From Nocardia beijingensis NBRC 16342 (GTDB taxonomy: Bacteria > Actinomycetota > Actinomycetes > Mycobacteriales > Mycobacteriaceae), in NCBI RefSeq assembly GCF_001612785.1, contig NZ_BDBC01000059.1, positions 26,651 through 90,650 on the forward strand: a stretch of DNA of 64,000 bases, read 5' to 3'. A program made the translations under genes and the position numbers. The notes below the pieces were generated by a model. The model made no database searches. It worked only from the letters and a program-made list of their open reading frames with translations, and was not told the origin of the DNA. Numbering within the stretch: the stretch's first letter is position 1; each line of letters starts with the position of its first letter. This document shows positions 44,125-53,103 of the stretch, piece by piece.

Positions 44125-44436
44125 CTACGCGCCGATGAGCGCCGCCACCTCAGGGTTCTTGATCGCCATCACATCGAGGATGCCGTGGGCGCGCAGGAAC
44201 GGCCGCAGCTCTTTGATGCGGTCGCTGTGGACGGCGTACTCGTCGGGGAAGCGGTTCTTGTCGAGAGACTCCAGTGCTTTGACGTAGGTGACGAAGGACG
44301 CGAGCGCGTTGCCGGGGGCGCCCTGCCGGTGAGTCGGCTGGCCCGGGGCCGCGGTGCGCGGGGGCTGCGGGCGAGCGACGTTGTGGTTCGGGACGTGCCG
44401 AGGAGCCTCGGGCGCTACCGATTGCGAGGGGTACAT
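44125..44436 (-). CDS. Hypothetical protein with Pro-rich N-terminus, 103 aa
   Basis: Starts MYPSQSVAPEAPRHV; residues 1-45 are Pro/Gln/His-rich and probably disordered, and the rest (ALASFVTYVKALESLDKNRFPDEYAVHSDRIKELRPFLRAHGI) is a compact helical domain. No family recognised. It is easily missed because its frame stays open into trpE; the strong GAGAGGAG nine bases before the ATG at 44436 fixes the start. Divergent from trpE with a 189-base spacer. Confidence 0.7.
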   Translation of the reverse strand: MYPSQSVAPEAPRHVPNHNVARPQPPRTAAPGQPTHRQGAPGNALASFVTYVKALESLDKNRFPDEYAVHSDRIKELRPFLRAHGILDVMAIKNPEVAALIGA

Positions 44437-44625
44437 CAGTTGTCTCCTCTCGAGACGGATACCGCATGCGACGTGGAACGCCGCGAGTGTAGTGAGCCGC
44501 GCCACACCTCCCGCGACCGCGTGGGAACCGGACGGTCGACCTGATTTGTCGGATTTGTCGCGCCGCGCCGTCGTGTCGGCGGCACCGCTCACCGGCCGGT
44601 CGGTCCGGCCTGGGATGATGAGTGC

Positions 44626-46185
44626 ATGCCAGGCGCGTCCACTCCCACGACCACGACCCGCGAACAGTTCCATCAGCTGGCCGCGGAGCACCGGGTGGTC
44701 CCGGTGACCCGAAAGGTCTTGGCGGACTCGGAGACTCCGCTGTCGGCCTACCGCAAGCTCGCGGGTGACCGGGCGGGAACCTTCCTGTTCGAGTCGGCCG
44801 AGAACGGCCGGTCGTGGTCGCGCTGGTCGTTCATCGGCGCAGGCAGCCCCTCGGCCCTGACCGTCGTGGACGGCGAGGCGGCCTGGCTCGGCAGCGTCCC
44901 GGCCGACGCGCCCTCCGGCGGCGATCCGCTGGTCGCGCTGCGCGAGACGCTGGAGCTGCTGCGCACCGAGCGCCTGCCCGGCCTGCCGCCGCTGACCGGG
45001 GGCATGGTCGGATACCTCGGCTACGACGCGGTGCGCCGGATCGAGCGGCTGCCCAGCCTGGCGCTGGACGATCTGCGCTTGCCGGAGATGGTGCTGCTGC
45101 TGGCCACCGACCTGGCCGCGTTCGACCACCACGAGGGCGCGATCACGCTGATCGCCAACGCGGTGAACTGGAACGGCACCGCCGAGCGCGTCGACGAGGC
45201 CTACGACGACGCGGTGGCCCGGCTGGACCGGATGACCGCCGCGCTCGGCGCGCCCGCCGACTCGACCGTGTCGGTGTTCGACCGGCCCGAGCCGCGGTAC
45301 CGGCGCAGGCGCACCACCGAGGAGTTCGGGGCGGGGGTGCGCCGCCTGGTCAAGGAGATCGAGGCGGGCGAGGCGTTCCAGGTGGTGCTGTCGCAGCGTT
45401 TCGAGATGGACTACGACGGCGCGCCGATCGATCTGTACCGGATGCTGCGCGCGTCGAATCCGAGCCCGTACATGTACCTGCTGCACGTCCCGGACGGCGC
45501 GGGCGAGACCGCGTTCTCCATCGTCGGCTCCAGCCCGGAATCGCTGGTCACCGTGAAAGACGGCGTGGCGACGACTCATCCGATCGCGGGCACCCGCTGG
45601 CGCGGCGCCAGCGAGGAGGAGGACCTGCTGCTGGAGAAGGGCCTGCTCGCCGACGAGAAGGAGAACGCCGAGCACCTCATGCTCGTCGACCTCGGCCGCA
45701 ACGACCTGGGCCGGGTGTGCGAGCCCGGCACCGTGCGGGTCACCGAGTACCGGCACATCGAGCGCTACAGCCACGTCATGCATCTGGTGTCGACGGTGTC
45801 GGGCCGGTTGGCGCCCGGCCGGATCGCGCTGGACGCGGTGCGGGCGTGCTTCCCCGCAGGCACGTTGTCCGGCGCCCCCAAGGTGCGCGCGATGGAGCTG
45901 ATCGAGGAACTCGAACCCACCCGGCGCGGGATCTACGGCGGCGTCGTCGGATATCTGGATTTCGCCGGTGACGCCGACACGGCCATCGCCATCCGCACCG
46001 CGTTGCTGAAGGACGGCACGGCCTACGTGCAGGCGGGCGCCGGCATCGTCGCGGACTCGGATCCGGAGTACGAGGACGTGGAATCGCGCAACAAGGCGAT
46101 GGCGGTGCTCAAGGCGATCGCGGCGGCCGGGACGGTCCGGGCCTACGGCACCGAACCGGGTACGGCGGACGGCGGACCGCTATGA
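44626..46185 (+). CDS. trpE: Anthranilate synthase component I TrpE
   Basis: Makes anthranilate from chorismate with ammonia from a separate TrpG. 519 residues; no fused glutaminase. Chorismate-binding motifs GEAFQVVLSQRF, GSSPESLV, HPIAGTRWRG, ENAEHLMLVDLGRNDLGRV and FPAGTLSGAPK are intact. The N-terminal LLESxxxG-type feedback site appears as FLFESAENG. ATG at 44626 lies six bases after GATGAT, a weak -10, so it may be leaderless. Its stop overlaps the next gene (ATGA). Confidence 0.96.
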   Translation: MPGASTPTTTTREQFHQLAAEHRVVPVTRKVLADSETPLSAYRKLAGDRAGTFLFESAENGRSWSRWSFIGAGSPSALTVVDGEAAWLGSVPADAPSGGDPLVALRETLELLRTERLPGLPPLTGGMVGYLGYDAVRRIERLPSLALDDLRLPEMVLLLATDLAAFDHHEGAITLIANAVNWNGTAERVDEAYDDAVARLDRMTAALGAPADSTVSVFDRPEPRYRRRRTTEEFGAGVRRLVKEIEAGEAFQVVLSQRFEMDYDGAPIDLYRMLRASNPSPYMYLLHVPDGAGETAFSIVGSSPESLVTVKDGVATTHPIAGTRWRGASEEEDLLLEKGLLADEKENAEHLMLVDLGRNDLGRVCEPGTVRVTEYRHIERYSHVMHLVSTVSGRLAPGRIALDAVRACFPAGTLSGAPKVRAMELIEELEPTRRGIYGGVVGYLDFAGDADTAIAIRTALLKDGTAYVQAGAGIVADSDPEYEDVESRNKAMAVLKAIAAAGTVRAYGTEPGTADGGPL

Positions 46186-46994
46186 CGGCCGCCCCTGCGG
46201 ACGAACCGGGCCGGGCGCGGGAACCGGACACCGGCGCCCCGGCACGGCCGGAAGCCGTTCCGGCGGCAGACGCTTCCACGCAGGCCGGATCGGAAGGCGG
46301 TTCGCGCCGCAACCATCCCGTTCTCCCGGTGGCGTTGCTCGCCGTCGCCGCGGCCGCGCTGTGGGCGTCGTCGCGGATGACGTGGGTGACGGTCACCTCG
46401 TCGGACGGTCTCACCCAGCCACGCACCGATCATCTGAACGGCGGCGTGTGGTTCGGCGCGCTGACGCCGCTCGCGCTGGTCCTGCTCGCCTCGATCGCGG
46501 CCGTGCTGGCCACCAAGGGCTGGCTGCGCCGCGTGGTCGGCGTGCTGATCGCGTTGGTCGCCGCGGTGGCCGCGGTGCCCGCGTTCGCGCTGCTGACCGA
46601 CTCCGGCAAGATCGCAGAGCGGGCCGCGAAACTCGCCGAACTCCCGGCGCGCGCGCAGGTCGAGACGGCGACCACGTCGGCGTTCCCCGCCGTGCTCGCG
46701 CTGCTCGGCGCGATCGCCGCGTTCGGCGCCGGCGCGCTGCTGGCCCGCATGCCCGCCGAGACGGCGCGGCTGTCGGGCAAGTACGACAACCCGGTCTTCC
46801 GGCGCGCCGCGGCCACGGCGGAGGTCGCGCAGCGGCGCGCGCAGTCCCCGGACGACCGGTCGGCGCCGCAGCTGTCCGAGCGCGTGCTGTGGGACGCGCT
46901 GGACGCCGGCACCGACCCGACCGACGAACCCCCGGCCGGGCAGACGCCCCCGGAGGATTCCGGTCCCGGCGAGGCAGGCCGCCGTGACCACTGA
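46182..46994 (+). CDS. Trp biosynthesis-associated membrane protein (TIGR02234-type)
   Basis: A 270-residue membrane protein always found with actinobacterial trp genes (M. tuberculosis Rv1610). A disordered acidic N-terminal 45 residues, then about four helices (near 48-65, 92-112, 115-137 and 167-188), and a hydrophilic C-terminus rich in Pro and Asp. The extracytoplasmic loop SRMTWVTVTSSDGL is typical. Function unproven. Its ATG overlaps the trpE stop. Confidence 0.88.
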   Translation: MTAAPADEPGRAREPDTGAPARPEAVPAADASTQAGSEGGSRRNHPVLPVALLAVAAAALWASSRMTWVTVTSSDGLTQPRTDHLNGGVWFGALTPLALVLLASIAAVLATKGWLRRVVGVLIALVAAVAAVPAFALLTDSGKIAERAAKLAELPARAQVETATTSAFPAVLALLGAIAAFGAGALLARMPAETARLSGKYDNPVFRRAAATAEVAQRRAQSPDDRSAPQLSERVLWDALDAGTDPTDEPPAGQTPPEDSGPGEAGRRDH

Positions 46995-47124
46995 GCTATC
47001 CCCGCGCGGCGGGTGTGGCGGGTGCCACCTTGCGCCGAGCCCTTCCGCATGGTCCAACCACGGCCCCGGCGGATACGCGCCCGGTAGGTCCATTTATTCT
47101 TTGACAGCATCGGTGAGACAGCGC

Positions 47125-47161
47125 CTGGGGGGATTCTCAGGTAGCAAGTCCGTCTCCCCAG
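47125..47161 (+). promoter_or_regulatory. Leader hairpin before trpC
   Basis: CTGGGG (47125-47130) and CCCCAG (47156-47161) can pair, with a 25-base loop, ending 16 bases before the trpC ATG. The preceding spacer holds a possible promoter. It could affect trpC translation or termination; no Trp-rich leader peptide or consecutive Trp codons were found. Confidence 0.35.
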
Positions 47162-47177
47162 AAAGGATTCGAGCCAG

Positions 47178-47996
47178 ATGACGGTACTCGACTCGATTCT
47201 CGACGGGGTCCGCGCGGATGTGGCCGCTCGGGAAGCCCTGCTGGACTTCCAGGCGGTCAAGGCGGCCGCCGCGGCGGCGCCGGCGCCGCTGGACGCCCGC
47301 GCGGCGCTGCTTGAGGACGGCATCGGCGTCATCGCCGAGGTCAAGCGAGCAAGTCCGTCCAAGGGCGAGCTGGCGGACATCCCGGACCCGGCGAGTCTGG
47401 CCAAGGCCTACGAGGACGGTGGCGCGCGGATCATCAGCGTGCTCACCGAGGGCCGCCGCTTCAACGGGTCGCTGGACGACCTGGACGCGGTCCGCGCCAC
47501 GGTGAACATCCCGATCCTGCGCAAGGACTTCGTCGTCGGCCCCTACCAGATCCACGAGGCCCGCGCGCACGGCGCGGACGTCATCCTGCTGATCGTCGCC
47601 GCGCTGGAGCAGGACGTGCTGTCGTCCCTGATCGACCGCACCGAGTCGCTCGGCATGACCGCGCTGGTGGAGGTGCACACCGAGGAGGAGGCCGACCGCG
47701 CGCTGGAGGCGGGCGCGTCGGTGATCGGCGTGAACGCCCGCAACCTCAAGACGCTCGAGGTCGACCGCGACGTCTTCGCCAGGATCGCGCCCGGACTGCC
47801 CACCGAGGTCATCCGCATCGCCGAGTCCGGCATCCGCGGCACCGCCGACCTGTTGGCCTACGCGGGCGCGGGCGCGGACGCCGTCCTCGTCGGCGAGGGG
47901 CTGGTGACCAGTGGCGACCCCCGCGCGGCGGTCTCCGAACTGGTGACGGCGGGCACCCACCCGTCCTGCCCGAAGCCGGCGCGGCGGGGCCGGTGA
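47178..47996 (+). CDS. trpC: Indole-3-glycerol phosphate synthase TrpC
   Basis: Closes the indole ring from CdRP. 272 residues, TIM barrel. Active-site motifs IAEVKRASPSKG (catalytic Lys and Lys/Ser pair), LRKDFVVGPYQI (Lys), LVEVHTEEE and GVNARNLKT are all present. ATG at 47178 with GAAAGGA upstream. The gene starts trpC-trpB-trpA, separated from trpE's operon by 183 bases. Stop overlaps trpB. Confidence 0.96.
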   Translation: MTVLDSILDGVRADVAAREALLDFQAVKAAAAAAPAPLDARAALLEDGIGVIAEVKRASPSKGELADIPDPASLAKAYEDGGARIISVLTEGRRFNGSLDDLDAVRATVNIPILRKDFVVGPYQIHEARAHGADVILLIVAALEQDVLSSLIDRTESLGMTALVEVHTEEEADRALEAGASVIGVNARNLKTLEVDRDVFARIAPGLPTEVIRIAESGIRGTADLLAYAGAGADAVLVGEGLVTSGDPRAAVSELVTAGTHPSCPKPARRGR

Positions 47997-49255
47997 CCGG
48001 CGTGGCGGTACCCCAGGCCAGCGACGGAGTCGCCCAGCGCAGCGGTCATGAGCCCGACGTGGGCGGGCATTTCGGCGTCTACGGCGGCAGGCATGTGCCG
48101 GAGGCGTTGATGGCGGTCATCGAGGAGGTCACCGCCGAGTACGAGAAGTCGAGGCTCGACGACTCCTTCCTCAACGAACTCGACCGGCTGCAGCGCGACT
48201 ACACCGGCCGCCCGTCGCCGGTGTTCGAGTGCACGCGCCTGTCCGAGCACGCGGGCGGGGCCCGCATCCTGCTCAAGCGCGAGGACCTGAACCACACGGG
48301 CTCGCACAAGATCAACAATGTGCTCGGCCAAGCGCTGCTCGCCAAGCGGATGGGCAAGACCAGGGTGATCGCGGAGACGGGCGCGGGCCAGCACGGCGTC
48401 GCCACGGCGACCGCCTGCGCGCTGCTCGGCCTCGACTGCGTCGTCTACATGGGCGCGGTCGACACCGCGCGCCAGGCGCTGAACGTGGCGCGGATGCGCC
48501 TGCTCGGCGCCGAGGTGATCTCGGTGACCTCCGGTTCGCAGACGCTCAAGGACGCCATCAACGAGGCGCTGCGCGACTGGGTGACCAACGCCGACGACAC
48601 CTACTACTGCTTCGGCACCGCCGCGGGCCCGCACCCGTTCCCGATGCTGGTGCGCGATTTCCAGCGCATCATCGGCTTGGAGGCCCGCGCCCAGGTGCAG
48701 GCCGCCACCGGGCGGTTGCCCGACGCGGTCGTCGCCTGCGTCGGCGGCGGATCCAACGCCATCGGCATCTTCCACGCGTTCCTCGACGACGCCGATGTCA
48801 GGCTGATCGGATACGAGGCGGCCGGTGACGGCGTCGACACCGGCAGGCACGCGGCCACCTTCACCGGCGGGACGCCGGGAGCGTTCCAGGGCGCGTACTC
48901 GTACCTGTTGCAGGACGAGGACGGCCAGACCATCGAGTCGCATTCGATCTCGGCGGGCCTGGACTACCCCGGCGTCGGCCCCGAGCACGCCTACCTCAAG
49001 GACGTCGGCCGCGCCGAGTACCGGCCCATCACCGACACCGAGGCGATGGACGCCCTGCTGCTGCTCAGCCGCAAAGAGGGCATCATCCCGGCGATCGAGT
49101 CGGCGCACGCCGTGGCCGGCGCCCTGCAACTGGGCAAGGAACTCGGCGAGGGCGCGATCATCCTGGTGAATCTCTCGGGCCGGGGCGACAAGGACATGGA
49201 CACGGCAGCGCGGTGGTTCGGGCTGTTCGACGAGCCGAAGGAGCAGGGCCGGTGA
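47993..49255 (+). CDS. trpB: Tryptophan synthase beta subunit TrpB
   Basis: Condenses indole and serine to tryptophan on PLP. 420 residues. PLP lysine at 106 (HTGSHKINN), GGGSNAIG phosphate loop and YEAAGDG are intact; the N-terminal GGHFGVYGGRHVPEAL is typical of TrpB1. GTG at 47993 overlaps the trpC stop (GTGA). Confidence 0.97.
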   Translation: MTGVAVPQASDGVAQRSGHEPDVGGHFGVYGGRHVPEALMAVIEEVTAEYEKSRLDDSFLNELDRLQRDYTGRPSPVFECTRLSEHAGGARILLKREDLNHTGSHKINNVLGQALLAKRMGKTRVIAETGAGQHGVATATACALLGLDCVVYMGAVDTARQALNVARMRLLGAEVISVTSGSQTLKDAINEALRDWVTNADDTYYCFGTAAGPHPFPMLVRDFQRIIGLEARAQVQAATGRLPDAVVACVGGGSNAIGIFHAFLDDADVRLIGYEAAGDGVDTGRHAATFTGGTPGAFQGAYSYLLQDEDGQTIESHSISAGLDYPGVGPEHAYLKDVGRAEYRPITDTEAMDALLLLSRKEGIIPAIESAHAVAGALQLGKELGEGAIILVNLSGRGDKDMDTAARWFGLFDEPKEQGR

Positions 49256-50052
49256 GCCAGCAGTCCCGCTTGGCGAACACCTTCGCCGCCTGCCGCGCCG
49301 ATGGCCGCGCGGCGCTGATCGGCTACCTGCCCGCGGGCTATCCCGACCTGGCCGGTTCCATCGACACCGTGCGCGCGATGGTCGAAGCGGGGTGCGACAT
49401 CATCGAGGTCGGCGTCGCCTACTCCGATCCCGTGATGGACGGACCCACGATTCAGGCCGCCGCCGAACAGGCGCTGCGCGGCGGCGTGCGGGTGCGCGAC
49501 GTGTTCTCGGTGGTCGAGGCGATCACCGGCGCCGGAGGCCAGGCCGTCGTGATGAGCTACTGGAATCCCGTGCTCAAGTACGGCGTGGATCGCTTCGCGC
49601 GGGATCTGGCCGCCGCGGGCGGCGCGGGCATCATCACCCCCAACCTGATTCCGGACGAGGCCGACGACTGGTTCGTCGCCTCGTCCACGCACAACCTCGA
49701 CCGCATCTTCCTGGTCGCGCCGTCGTCCACCGAAGAGCGCCTGGTGAAAACGCTCGAAGCCAGCCGCGGCTTCGTCTACGCGGCCTCGACCATGGGCGTG
49801 ACCGGCGCGCGGGATGTGGTGTCGTCGGCCGCGCCCGCTCTGTGCGCGCGGATCCGGGCCCACTCCGACATCCCGATCGGCGTCGGCCTCGGCGTCCGCT
49901 CGGGCGAGCAGGCCGCCGAGATCGCGTCCTACGCCGACGGCGTCATCGTCGGCTCGGCGCTGGTCACCGCGGCGGGCCAAGGGCTGGACGCCGTGCGTGC
50001 GCTCACCGCGGAACTCGCCGAGGGCGTGCGTTCGGCGACCGTCGCGTCCTAG
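49252..50052 (+). CDS. trpA: Tryptophan synthase alpha subunit TrpA
   Basis: Cleaves indoleglycerol phosphate to indole, channelled to TrpB. 266 residues. Catalytic Glu and Asp in DIIEVGVAYSDPVMDGPTIQ; GVGLGVRSGEQAAEIASYADGVIVGSA is the phosphate end. I chose the GTG at 49252 overlapping the trpB stop; a 13-codon upstream extension lies in trpB. A 264-base non-coding stretch follows before lgt. Confidence 0.96.
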   Translation: MSQQSRLANTFAACRADGRAALIGYLPAGYPDLAGSIDTVRAMVEAGCDIIEVGVAYSDPVMDGPTIQAAAEQALRGGVRVRDVFSVVEAITGAGGQAVVMSYWNPVLKYGVDRFARDLAAAGGAGIITPNLIPDEADDWFVASSTHNLDRIFLVAPSSTEERLVKTLEASRGFVYAASTMGVTGARDVVSSAAPALCARIRAHSDIPIGVGLGVRSGEQAAEIASYADGVIVGSALVTAAGQGLDAVRALTAELAEGVRSATVAS

Positions 50053-50316
50053 CCGACCGGTCCGCGGTGCCGCGCACCGCCTGGACGAGCTGATCCGCTG
50101 CGTGTCGCTCAGCGGCCGCAGCCGGGTCGCCAGTGGACCGGGACCAGCCGACGGGCTCCGCACGCCGCACGACAGGCGGAAACGCCGCAAGGGCGGTGCG
50201 AAGGCGGCCGTCGGCCGGCGCCGCGGGCGTGTTCCGCGCGGCGCGGGCGAACCCTTACGTGACGACGGCGGTGCGGTGGTGGCGGGGCGGTCGGGCATCT
50301 CCGCTACGGTGGCCCC

Positions 50317-51456
50317 GTGACGTTACGAGTCCTCGCAGACAGTGTCCTGGCCGACGGCGGCGTCAGCGGCGCCGTGCTGGCCTACCTTCCCAGCCCCGCG
50401 CGCGGCGTCTGGCAACTCGGTCCGTTCCCACTGCGGGCGTACGCGCTGTGCATCATCCTCGGCATCATCGTCGCGATCTGGTGGGGCGAACGGCGCTGGC
50501 GCGCCCGCGGCGGCCAGCCCGGCGCGATCCTGGACGTCGCGATGTTCGCGGTGCCGTTCGGCCTGGTCGGCGGCAGGCTCTACCACGTGGCCACCGACTG
50601 GCAGAAATACTTCGGCGCGGACGGGCACCCGATCGACGCGCTGAAGATCTACCAGGGCGGCCTCGGCATCTGGGGCGCGGTGCTGCTCGGCGGCATCGGG
50701 GCCTGGATCGGCTGCCGGGTCTACAAGATCCCGTTGCCCGCCCTGGGTGACGCGGTCGCACCGCCGATCCTGCTGGCGCAGGCCATCGGCAGGATCGGCA
50801 ACTACTTCAACCAGGAGCTCTACGGGCGCGAGACCGACCTGCCGTGGGGCCTGGAGATCTACCGGCGGGTGGGCGACGGCGGACAGCTCGACATGATGAA
50901 CGGCGCCTCCACCGGCGTGGTCGAGAAGATCGTGCACCCCACCTTCCTGTACGAGCTGCTGTGGAACCTGCTCGTCGTCGTGCTGCTGGTGTACGTGGAC
51001 AAGCGTTTCCGGATCGGCCACGGCCGCCTGTTCGCGCTGTACGTCGCCGGTTACTGCTTCGGACGGTTCTTCGTCGAACTGATGCGCGCCGACGAGGCGA
51101 CCAAGATCGCGGGCATCCGGATCAACTCGTTCACCTCCGCCCTGGTGTTCTTGGCCGCGATCGCCTACTTCGTGTTCGCCACCAAGGGGCGGGAGACGCC
51201 GCAGCAGTTGCAGCCGGGTGCGAGCCCGCGACCGTGGCCGTGGCAGCTGCGGGCGTTGCGCGCGGCAGGAGCGGCGCGAGCCGAGAACACCTCGGGCGCG
51301 GGCGAAGCCGACAAGCCCGGGTCCGCCGCCGACACCTCCGAGCCCGGGACGCCCGTCGCCGAACCGATCGCGACCGAGCCGGACGGGGGAAGCGCAGGTT
51401 CCGAGAGCGGTTCGCAGAACGCGGATTCGGACAAAGCCGCCTCCGACAAGGGCTGA
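50317..51456 (+). CDS. lgt: Prolipoprotein diacylglyceryl transferase Lgt
   Basis: Inner-membrane enzyme that adds diacylglycerol to the lipobox Cys of prolipoproteins, needed by the several lipoproteins in this window. 379 residues with about seven helices; the signature GRIGNYFNQELYG and conserved Arg/His/Glu residues (GGRLYHVATD; KRFRIGHGRLFALYVAGYCFGRFFVE) are visible. The last about 85 residues form an Ala/Ser/Asp-rich disordered tail, typical of actinobacterial Lgt. GTG at 50317 lies six bases after TACGGT: probably leaderless. Confidence 0.95.
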   Translation: MTLRVLADSVLADGGVSGAVLAYLPSPARGVWQLGPFPLRAYALCIILGIIVAIWWGERRWRARGGQPGAILDVAMFAVPFGLVGGRLYHVATDWQKYFGADGHPIDALKIYQGGLGIWGAVLLGGIGAWIGCRVYKIPLPALGDAVAPPILLAQAIGRIGNYFNQELYGRETDLPWGLEIYRRVGDGGQLDMMNGASTGVVEKIVHPTFLYELLWNLLVVVLLVYVDKRFRIGHGRLFALYVAGYCFGRFFVELMRADEATKIAGIRINSFTSALVFLAAIAYFVFATKGRETPQQLQPGASPRPWPWQLRALRAAGAARAENTSGAGEADKPGSAADTSEPGTPVAEPIATEPDGGSAGSESGSQNADSDKAASDKG

Positions 51457-51662
51457 CACGGGACGTGGCGGCAACGAATCCTCCGCTAGGGCAACGTTCG
51501 GGCGACCCGCCGCGATAACCACTGGAAGCGCCGGACGCTCCGGGGGCGACAAGCAGGTCGTTCCCGGTGACAATGACTCGTGATCGTCGCGAGCCACGGT
51601 CCGGCGATCCAGTGAGGCCGGGGGCCGACAAGAGGGTGCCCGCACTAATGAGGAGGACATCG

Positions 51663-52163
51663 GTGACCGACCCTTACCAGCAGAACCAGGGCGCCGGGGG
51701 CCCGCAGTACGGCCCGCCCGGCACCGGGCCCGACCTGACCAAGCCGCTGGAAGCGCAGAGCCAGCCGACCTACAGCCCGCCGTCGGACCCGTACGCCCAG
51801 CAGCCCCAGTACGGCCAGCCCGCGGGAGCCTACGGCCAGCAGCCGGGCGGCTACTTTCCCGCCCCGTACCCGGTCGGCCCGCAGGGCTACAACCCCAACG
51901 ACCCTGAGGCACCCTGGGGCCGCGACCCGTTCGGTGTTCCGCTGTCGGACAAGCAGAAACTGGTCGCGGGCCTGCTCCAGATCTTCCTCGGCAGCTTCGG
52001 CGTCGGCCGCTTCTACCTCGGCTACACCGGCCTCGGTGTGGCCCAGTTGGTGGTCAGCGCCATCACCTGCTTCACCGTCGGCTGGATCTGGGGCATCGTC
52101 GACGGAATCCTGATGCTCACCGGCAAGGTGCCCGACAGCGACGGCCGCCCGCTGCGCGACTGA
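51663..52163 (+). CDS. TM2-domain membrane protein with Pro/Tyr/Gln-rich N-terminus
   Basis: A 166-residue protein. Residues 1-90 are low-complexity repeats of PYQQN, QPQYGQP and PGGYFPAPYP type; residues about 97-160 form a TM2 domain: LSDKQKLVAGLLQIFLGSFGVGRFYLGY (helix 1), then a second helix ending in GIVDGILMLTGK. GTG at 51663 chosen, with a perfect AGGAGG upstream. In M. tuberculosis, Rv1615/Rv1616 occupy the corresponding lgt-pyk interval. Function unknown. Confidence 0.83.
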   Translation: MTDPYQQNQGAGGPQYGPPGTGPDLTKPLEAQSQPTYSPPSDPYAQQPQYGQPAGAYGQQPGGYFPAPYPVGPQGYNPNDPEAPWGRDPFGVPLSDKQKLVAGLLQIFLGSFGVGRFYLGYTGLGVAQLVVSAITCFTVGWIWGIVDGILMLTGKVPDSDGRPLRD

Positions 52164-52338
52164 CCGCGGCGGATCCTCGGAGGCGGGCGCGGCGTGCCCG
52201 CCTCCGAGTCGTCGTCGCCTCGAGAGCAACCATTGCGCGCACGGTGATCGCGACACTGTCGCCGGCGAAAATCCTGGCGTAGCATGACCGGACTCGCGTG
52301 CCGTGTGTGGAGCTCCACGCACCGAAGAGAGGGATTCC

Positions 52339-53091
52339 GTGCGTCGCAAGCTGTTCGCCGCCGTCATGCTCGCCATCGTCGCCGCCACCGGGCTGACCGC
52401 GTGCGGCGGCAGCGACCCGAACGTGCTGAAGGTCGGCACCGAGGGCACCTACGCGCCGTTCAGCTTCCAGGGCTCCGACGGCAAGATCACCGGCTACGAC
52501 GTCGAGGTGATCCAGGCGGTCGGCGACAAACTCGGCAAGAAGGTCGAGTTCGTGCAGACGCCGTGGGACGCCATCTTCGCGGGCCTGGAGTCCAAGCGTT
52601 TCGACCTGGTGGCCAACCAGGTGACCGTGAACGACGAGCGCACGGCCAAGTACGCGCTGTCGGCGCCCTACACCACGTCGGCGGGCGTGATCGTCACCCG
52701 CGCCGACAACAACGCCGTCACCGGCCTGGCCGATCTCGCCGGGAAGACCTGCGCGCAGTCGGCCACCAGCAACTGGAGCAAGGTCGCCACCGACGCGGGC
52801 GCGAAGGTCGAGGCCGTCGAGGGCTTCGTGCAGGCGGTCCAGCTGCTGAAGAACGGCCGCGTGGACGCCACCGTCAACGACAACTTGGCCGTCGCCGAGT
52901 ACACCAAGAAGACCGGCGACACGAGTGTGAAGATCGCGGCCCGAACCGGATCGGTGAGCAAGCAGGCGTTCGCCGCGCGCAAGGGCGACGCGCTGATCAC
53001 CGACGTGGACAAGGCGCTCGACCAATTGCGCGCCGACGGCACCCTGGCGAAGATCTCCGAAAAATACTTCGGCACCGACGTCAGCCGGTAA
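52339..53091 (+). CDS. Polar amino-acid ABC substrate-binding lipoprotein
   Basis: A 250-residue family-3 binding protein. Lipobox LTAC with Cys at about 22; ligand-domain motifs VGTEGTYAPFSFQGSDGKITGYDVEVIQAVGDKLG and WDAIFAGLESKRFDLVANQVT are typical of Gln/His/Arg-type receptors. GTG at 52339 with GAGAGGGA upstream. A possible -10 (TAGCAT, 52279-52284) lies 55 bases upstream, leaving an untranslated leader. Followed after 12 bases by its permease. Confidence 0.88.
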   Translation: MRRKLFAAVMLAIVAATGLTACGGSDPNVLKVGTEGTYAPFSFQGSDGKITGYDVEVIQAVGDKLGKKVEFVQTPWDAIFAGLESKRFDLVANQVTVNDERTAKYALSAPYTTSAGVIVTRADNNAVTGLADLAGKTCAQSATSNWSKVATDAGAKVEAVEGFVQAVQLLKNGRVDATVNDNLAVAEYTKKTGDTSVKIAARTGSVSKQAFAARKGDALITDVDKALDQLRADGTLAKISEKYFGTDVSR

Positions 53092-53103
53092 CCGGCATCG
53101 TTC

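Noticed and set aside
46984..47181. A trp leader peptide in the trpE-trpC spacer
   Set aside because: The open frame has a single Trp codon far from any hairpin, and its start has no ribosome site.
50131..50145. A third copy of the 34-bp repeat
   Set aside because: Only about ten bases (GTGGACCGGG) match; the flanks differ.
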